A DNA stretch of 64,000 bases from Perognathus longimembris pacificus (taxonomy: Eukaryota; Chordata; Mammalia; Rodentia; Heteromyidae): contig NC_063176.1 of NCBI RefSeq assembly GCF_023159225.1, forward strand, positions 11,420,963-11,484,962, given 5' to 3'. Made by a program: the position numbers and the translations under genes. The notes beneath the pieces were generated by a model that was given only the letters and a program-made list of their open reading frames with translations, had not been told where the DNA came from and made no database searches. Below, one piece after another: positions 59,025 to 64,000 of the stretch. Position 1 is the stretch's first letter. Every line of letters begins with the position of its first letter.

Positions 59025-60060
59025 TTCACCTTCCACATACGTCACCTGCTTTCAATATTACAACACTGGGATCAAGCCGTAATCCCTGGGAAGATATGCT
59101 TAGTCCATCCTATTCTTACTCTGGTCTCCAAGAGCCTCTGTCCATCAATGCAAACTCCTTAATTTATCCCTAGAGCCAAAGTATTAATTGTTGTAGTATT
59201 ACTCAAAATGCCAAGTCCAAAATCTCATCTGAGAAGCTAGACAAACATTTTCAGCTGCATAAACAAACAAGTCACAAGCAATGCAACAAGGTATTGTGAT
59301 AGAAGAGGTACAGTGTAAATATTCCTCTTCCAGAAGGGACACATAGGCAAATATAAAGGAGTACTTGGCCCAAACAAGAAGTAAATCCTGAATCCAAGTT
59401 TCATATAGTAAGCCTTGTCCCTACAGCTGGGCTATTGTAATCCACAGGAGTGTTCTCCAACATTCCAACTCTGCTGTGGGGGAATCTTGTTCTCCACTTA
59501 TCTAAAATTTATCTCACACAGTTCCTCTAAGCATCAAGGTACTGGGGGCTCCTCACTGGGACTGAACCTGCAGTACACTTTGCTTTGGAATATCAATGGA
59601 AGCCACTGTGATTTCCAAAATCTCACATACCTATAAGATTGCATATCCAGTGCAAAATGCCAGTGTGTGCTTCTAGCATGACCTGAACGTGTGCCCTCTG
59701 GAACCATAGCTAGCAAGGCTACAGAAGGATTTTCTAGCCTGCTACAATATCAAACTGGCTCATGCAGGGTGCCAAAGGACTCTTTCCTCAGCAGTTCCAC
59801 TCTTGAGATTTCTGAAGTGCTCTGACAGCATTTTTCCATTGTTCACATGTAAAACAATTCATTTTTAGTCACTTTAACCTTTTCACTAATCTGCTTTGTT
59901 CACCCTTTGAAGCTGAACCTTTACAGACATTTTGTTCATTTCAATGAGAATGTGGCTTTTCCAAATGTTTTTACTCATCTTCCCTTAGTCGTCTATAAAT
60001 CAGCTTTAAAGAGGCCAGTAGCCCATCACCTTATAGTCTTTCATTATGCATGAACAAAAG
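59025..60060 (-). mobile_element. MaLR-type (ERVL) internal sequence, antisense
   Basis: 'atattacaacactgggatca', 'ccaagtccaaaatctcatct' followed by 'gagaagc', and 'ttccagaagggacacatagg' later followed by 'acttggcccaaacaagaagt' occur in the order known for MaLR internal sequence read in reverse. It is highly diverged and non-coding, and its right limit is uncertain. Confidence 0.5.
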
Positions 60061-60381
60061 CAGTGAGGTTCTCTGCCACAGTGTGTGAGCGTTTTAGCTA
60101 ACTTTTCATCTGTATTATACATTATTTGAGATGATTAATTCGTAGAGTAAAAGGTGGATCATGGCTCTGAAGGCTCCAGACCAGGATACGAGGCCTATTA
60201 TGCCTGTGACAGGACAGGACATAGTATGTGTCAGGCAAACTTCTCACCTCCTGAGGTAGGAAGGAGAAGCAATAAGAAGTTTGAGCTGATAACACACACC
60301 TCTCATTAAACTATTCAGGAGGCTGAGTTCTGAGGAGTGCAATTTGAAACCAACGCAGGCAAAAAAGTCCATGAGATTCTT

Positions 60382-60600
60382 TGTTTTTTTGTTTTTGTTT
60401 TTGTTTTTGCCAGTCCTGGGCCTTGAACTCAGGGCCTGAGCACTGTCCCTGGCTTCTTTTTGCTCAAGGCTAGCACTCTACCACTTGAGCCACAGTACCA
60501 CTTCTGGCCATTTTCTGTATATGTGGTGCTGGGGAATCAAACCCAGGGCTTCATGTATACGAGGCAAGCACTCTTGCCACTAGGCCATATTCCCAGCCCC
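60382..60600 (-). mobile_element. ID-ID dimer SINE nested in a SINE
   Basis: A GTTTTT-type tail (60383-60409), 'agtcctgggccttgaactca', 'gctcaaggctagcactctac', 'gtatatgtggtgctggggaa', and 'ggccatattcccagcccc' give a nearly consensus full-length copy. Confidence 0.95.
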
Positions 60601-60614
60601 TCCATGAGATTCTT

Positions 60615-60697
60615 TTTTTTTTTTTTTTAAGTTTTTATTATCAAACTGATGTACAGAGAGGTTACAGTTTCATACATTAGGCATTGGATACATTTCT
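60615..60697 (-). mobile_element. Short young L1 3' end nested in a SINE
   Basis: A T run, then 'gtttttattatcaaactgat' and 'gtacagagaggttacagttt', ending 'ggatacatttct', equal to about 65 bases of L1 3' UTR. It is bounded by target copies at 60601-60614 and 60698-60711. Confidence 0.92.
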
Positions 60698-60830
60698 TCC
60701 ATGAGATTCTTATCTCCAATTAACCAGGAAAAAAAAAGCTGGAAGTGAAGCTGTGATACAAGTAGTAGAATGATAGCCTTGAACAAAAAATGCTAAAGGA
60801 CAAAGTGTTTGAAATGTCACTGGATATTGG

Positions 60831-61515
60831 GTGTAGTATAGGAACAAGGACACCAAGTTGAATGGAACTCACATAGAAATGTTAGTTTCTGCTACTAATA
60901 AATGTTAGTTTCTGCTATTGATATGAATCCAAGTAATAAAGTACATGCTGCAGCATCGGCAGTTACTCAGTTTTTATTTCTCACAGAGCAGACTCTGAAC
61001 CTTGGACTGGCTGAGCTTAGGTTAGAAATTTGACTAAAATTTGATACTAGTAGAGAGGATAGAGACAAACCTTTACATTTTGGTGGATAAGTTTCACAGA
61101 AAAAAGGGAAGAGGGGCTAAGCAAGAGTGCAGAAAAAAAAAGCGTACCAAAAACTAGTTAAGAGAGAGACACATGATTTTGTAGAAAAGACTGTTTACTC
61201 ATAATTTTTCCTTTCTTTGAAGTACTTCTTGACATTCTACCTTACCTGTACTTAACAACAATTAGTATGACACAAGAGTTTAGTTAGGGCACTCTTTTAT
61301 GAGTCTATGAAGTATACCCCATATATATTGTCCTGTATACTGTATATACATACAAGTTAAGCCATTGCCCCAGTTATAAAAATGAAGGACATTCAAATTG
61401 AAGTTCTTACTTCCTCTTATTTTCCAAATCATTGTACTAGCTAGCTAGCAAGGGGATAATTATTTTTGAATTTTTTAGGTAGCTCATTTGGTAGGGATGT
61501 CAATACCTAAAGGGA
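60831..61515. other. Unassigned sequence
   Basis: 'aaatgttagtttctgctac' and 'aaatgttagtttctgctat' form a short direct repeat at about 60880-60920. Nothing else was recognised. Confidence 0.5.
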
Positions 61516-61517
61516 CT

Positions 61518-62060
61518 TGGCCATAACAAATGCAAATCAAAACAATATTGAGATTCCACCTCATCCCCCTGCAGAAAAACAAATACTGACAGGGATGTAG
61601 CCAGAAGGGACTGCTACTACACTGTTGGTGGGAATGTAAACTTGTTCATTTATTCTGGAAAGCAGTATGATAGTTTCTCAAAAGACTAAACATAGCAATT
61701 AGTGCTACTATGAACATAGTTGTCTGGTGGTTTTAGTGTGGACTGGCTTGTAATCTTTTGGGCAGATGCCCAAACATGGGGCTGCTCAGTCATAGGGGAG
61801 TTCTATGCTTAGTCTTTTGAGGAACCTCCATACTGCTTTCCAGAGTTGTTGAACAAGTTTATACTCCTACCAACAGTGTAGTAGGGTTCCCTTTTGACAG
61901 CATAATTTGCCATCGCTAAAATATGAAACCAACCCAGATGCCCCTCAGTAGATGAATGGATCAAGAAAATGTGGTACATATACACAATGGAATTCTATGC
62001 CTCTATCAGAAAGAATGACATTGCCCCATTTGTAAGGAAATGGAAGGACTTCTAAAAAGA
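61518..62060 (+). mobile_element. Rearranged L1 ORF2 in plus/minus/plus pieces
   Basis: 61518-61698 reads plus ('aacaaatgcaaatcaaaaca', 'cactgttggtgggaatgtaa'). 61699-61905 reads minus for an overlapping region ('agtcttttgaggaacctcca', 'tactcctaccaacagtgt'). 61906-62060 reads plus again, the ORF2 C-terminus ('ggatcaagaaaatgtggtac', 'aatggaattctatgcctcta'). It then ends in an A-rich patch with no 3' UTR. The minus/plus junction fits twin priming, and the first plus part may be an older copy. Confidence 0.78.
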
Positions 62061-62690
62061 AAAACAAAGTATGGGGAAAGAAGCCAGAATGGGTATGGTT
62101 AAGATGGAGATGCACACTTTGTTAAAATGATTGTGTTGTTCTTTATTTTTTTCTCATAAGAGTACAGGCCTTCATTTCAAGCATCAATACAGGGCGGGGG
62201 TGGAGCAAAAAAGAAAGAAAGGTTCCCATCAACCTTTGCTGAACGACCAAAGAACCTTGCAAAATGCCCTTCCAAGTTTGTGGATGGGTACAGTATCTCT
62301 TAATGAATGCCACCCTAGCACAAATTCCTGACACAGGAATTGTTGGAGAACACTGATACAAAACATACCATAATTCAACAAGGATAGTCATTTTCCCAGG
62401 CCCCAGATGAATGTTGATTTCCATCTGGGACTTGTTTCCTACTTTTACTTTTGTTATCTCACCAGAGTTATCTGTAGACTCCATTTAGGTCAAAATAATC
62501 ATTTCAATCTTCTCTTTCCAGCTCTTTCAGTCTCAATCTATAAACGTCTACATTTTCAGGTTTAGTTACAGTAAAAGCCCTACTCCCAGACACCCAACAC
62601 CTCAGTGTTCTGTAATCAATTTTACTCTGCTACAATAACAGACTTGACAAAGGTGTGTTTTGTTTTGTTTTGTTTTCTCAACTCATATGT
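62061..62690. other. Unassigned sequence with TTTTG run
   Basis: A TTTTG microsatellite lies at about 62658-62680. The 113-codon minus frame 62143-62484 has no recognised domain. Confidence 0.45.
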
Positions 62691-62694
62691 CATG

Positions 62695-62815
62695 CTTGTA
62701 GATCCCAGGACTTAGTTGCATTTGTTAAGCCTGTTTGTCTGTTCTGCCAATCCAGGAAGAAAAATCTGAAAGATTCTTATATCCAAATTACCACCCAAAA
62801 GCCAAAAGGATAAAG
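62695..62815 (+). mobile_element. Possible B1-like SINE remnant
   Basis: 'ccaatccaggaagaaaaatc' and 'gattcttatatccaaattac' resemble the end of the B1 half. Highly diverged. Confidence 0.4.
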
Positions 62816-63029
62816 AAAACATGAAATTGATTATATCCATTAACAAAAAGCCAAGCTACTTTTGAAATTTGTTGTATAAATTAACCACCTTAATAGGTAA
62901 GAACACATTTATTCTAAAATTATTATTGCTATAAGAAGTATGGAACTGATATTAGTTTTTTTCACTTACTATTATATTAGCAGTAAATATCATGAGCTGG
63001 TAATAAAGAACTGCAACTGTAATTTTTTT

Positions 63030-63200
63030 TAATTATTGTTTGTTGAGCAGTATCTCTGAGCTCGCCTTCCAGTTTTCTGGTGGTTAATTGTAGATAAGAG
63101 TTTCACAGACTTTCCTGTACCTATTGATTTTAAACTCTGATCTTCAGATAACAGCCTCCTAAATAGGGTTTTAGGCATGAGCCATTGGCATCTGCTGCAA
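63030..63200 (-). mobile_element. Diverged B1-ID SINE
   Basis: 'ttctggtggttaattgtaga' followed by 'taagagtttcacagactttc', and 'cagcctcctaaatagggttt' followed by 'taggcatgagccattgg', read in reverse. Confidence 0.8.
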
Positions 63201-63371
63201 TTGTAATATTTTTATGTTTGTTCTTTCACAAATTTCAGGAGAAATGAAAAATTAGAATGTAAAATATAAGAATTAAACAAAACAATTTGATCAATTAACA
63301 TCAAAACACAAAAAGTATGTGTCTTTGGAGAAATGAGTAAGATTAGTTTTCTTTAACAATAAGTTTATTTA

Positions 63372-63585
63372 ATTTTATTGGTTTTGACAGTAGGACTTGA
63401 ACTCGAGGCCTGGGCACTGCCCCGTAGCTCCTTCACTCAGTGCTGGAATTCTACCACTTGAGTGACATCCCTGCTGCCATCTTTTTGGTGATTAGTTGGA
63501 GATCAGAGTCTCACACTTTCTCATTGAAGGTGGCCTCATTACTCAGCCTCCTGAGTAGGTAGCATTATAGGTGTGAGTCCCAGAT
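63372..63585 (-). mobile_element. B1-ID dimer SINE
   Basis: 'gtaggacttgaactcgaggc', 'gtgctggaattctaccactt', 'gatcagagtctcacactttc', and 'ctcctgagtaggtagcatta' followed by 'taggtgtgag'. Confidence 0.85.
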
Positions 63586-64000
63586 ACCTATGTAATAAAT
63601 AATTTATTAAATGACATAATATTTTGATGTGACCATCACATATATTCTGAAATAATGTGCAAAAATTGGAAAAGTGAGCCAAATTTAATATTAATTTTAT
63701 ATAGTAGTATTTTCCATATGTATATACCACATACACTTTGTAATACTATATACAGGAATAAAGTCAAGTCTGGGTCTGGCAAACTTCAGTTTTTATGGAT
63801 TGACTTAGATTACGTTTATATCTCACATTGAACTATAGATATACAGGTAGAGTATTTGCTTGCTTTCAAAAGACTTTTTGACCTAGTAGTTCTTGGGTTG
63901 GATGGTCTGGTTGGATTCGCCTCTGCAGCCCAGTTTGAATGAGGTTCTGTGTGCCTGGTATAGGCGTGGGACTTGCTCAGTCTTCATTGCCTCTTGTAGA
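63586..64000. other. Unassigned sequence at window edge
   Basis: The last 140 bases are richer in G+C ('ttggattcgcctctgcagcc') and may be the start of an element that continues beyond the window. Confidence 0.35.

Larger units (their letters stand above)
60368..60711. repeat. Three copies of the target TCCATGAGATTCTT
   Basis: Exact 14-base copies lie at 60368-60381, 60601-60614 and 60698-60711, one on each side of each nested insertion. Confidence 0.95.
60279..60830 (+). mobile_element. B1-ID SINE interrupted by two nested insertions
   Basis: The B1 half ('ctattcaggaggctgagttc') runs to 60381. The SINE resumes at 'atctccaattaaccagg' (60712 on) through a diverged ID half to about 60830. The interruption holds an ID-ID SINE and a short L1, each preceded and followed by a copy of TCCATGAGATTCTT from the host SINE. 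Confidence 0.88.

Noticed and set aside
62143..62484. 113-codon minus frame
   Set aside because: No recognisable domain, no flanking splice or poly(A) context, and it abuts L1 remnants.
1..64000. CRISPR arrays, bacterial operons, rRNA and tRNA genes
   Set aside because: The window is mammalian in repeat content. No spaced direct repeats or structural RNA genes were seen, and tRNA-like boxes occur only inside SINEs.

Overview
The window looks like a gene-poor piece of a rodent nuclear genome. It is AT-rich, every open frame is short (about 155 codons or fewer), and I found no host protein-coding gene, exon-intron structure, rRNA, tRNA gene or CRISPR array. Almost everything recognisable is transposon-derived. 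The two abundant SINE types both carry an ID-like (tRNA-related) half with a GTTCAAGCCC B-box: a B1-like + ID dimer and an ID + ID dimer. These and the L1 3' UTRs suggest a geomyoid/castorimorph rodent (pocket mouse, kangaroo rat or gopher). That placement is inference from remembered repeat families, not a search result.

Layout. 1-3.8 kb is unassigned sequence. 3.8-6.8 kb has a TC microsatellite, old L1 ORF2 pieces with SINEs, and a young minus-strand L1 3' end. 7.68-8.13 kb is a complete solo LTR (TGTG...GACA, 6-bp target duplication). 9.9-10.9 kb is a 5'-inverted L1 with an 11-bp target duplication. 12.1-12.7, 19.2-19.85 and 30.7-31.0 kb are plus-strand L1 3' ends of older types. 14.3-14.8, 18.3-18.7, 25.1, 28.5, 29.4-29.8, 31.05 and 35.3-36.0 kb hold SINEs and short L1 ends, some nested. 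31.3-32.0 kb is a probable LTR with a 53-bp tandem duplication. 34.8-38.1 kb looks like an old MaLR/ERVL-type element. 43.7-44.3 kb is a large CCTT tract attached to a SINE.

The main element is at 45,802-49,801: a 4.0-kb endogenous retrovirus with two 268-bp LTRs, a primer-binding site matching tRNA-Phe with one base missing, a splice donor, a short gag-like start, and a polypurine tract. It has no recognisable gag-pol-env coding capacity. 50-58 kb is dense in diverged SINEs and has a 640-bp AT-rich block. 59.0-60.1 kb resembles antisense MaLR internal sequence. 60.28-60.83 kb is a SINE hit twice at the same 14-bp target, leaving three copies of that target. 61.5-62.06 kb is an L1 in plus/minus/plus pieces with an inverted repeat.

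No cooperating gene system is present. The interest lies in the insertion history: nested insertions, twin priming, a defective ERV, and LTRs that still show regulatory motifs. I found no convincing undescribed functional system.
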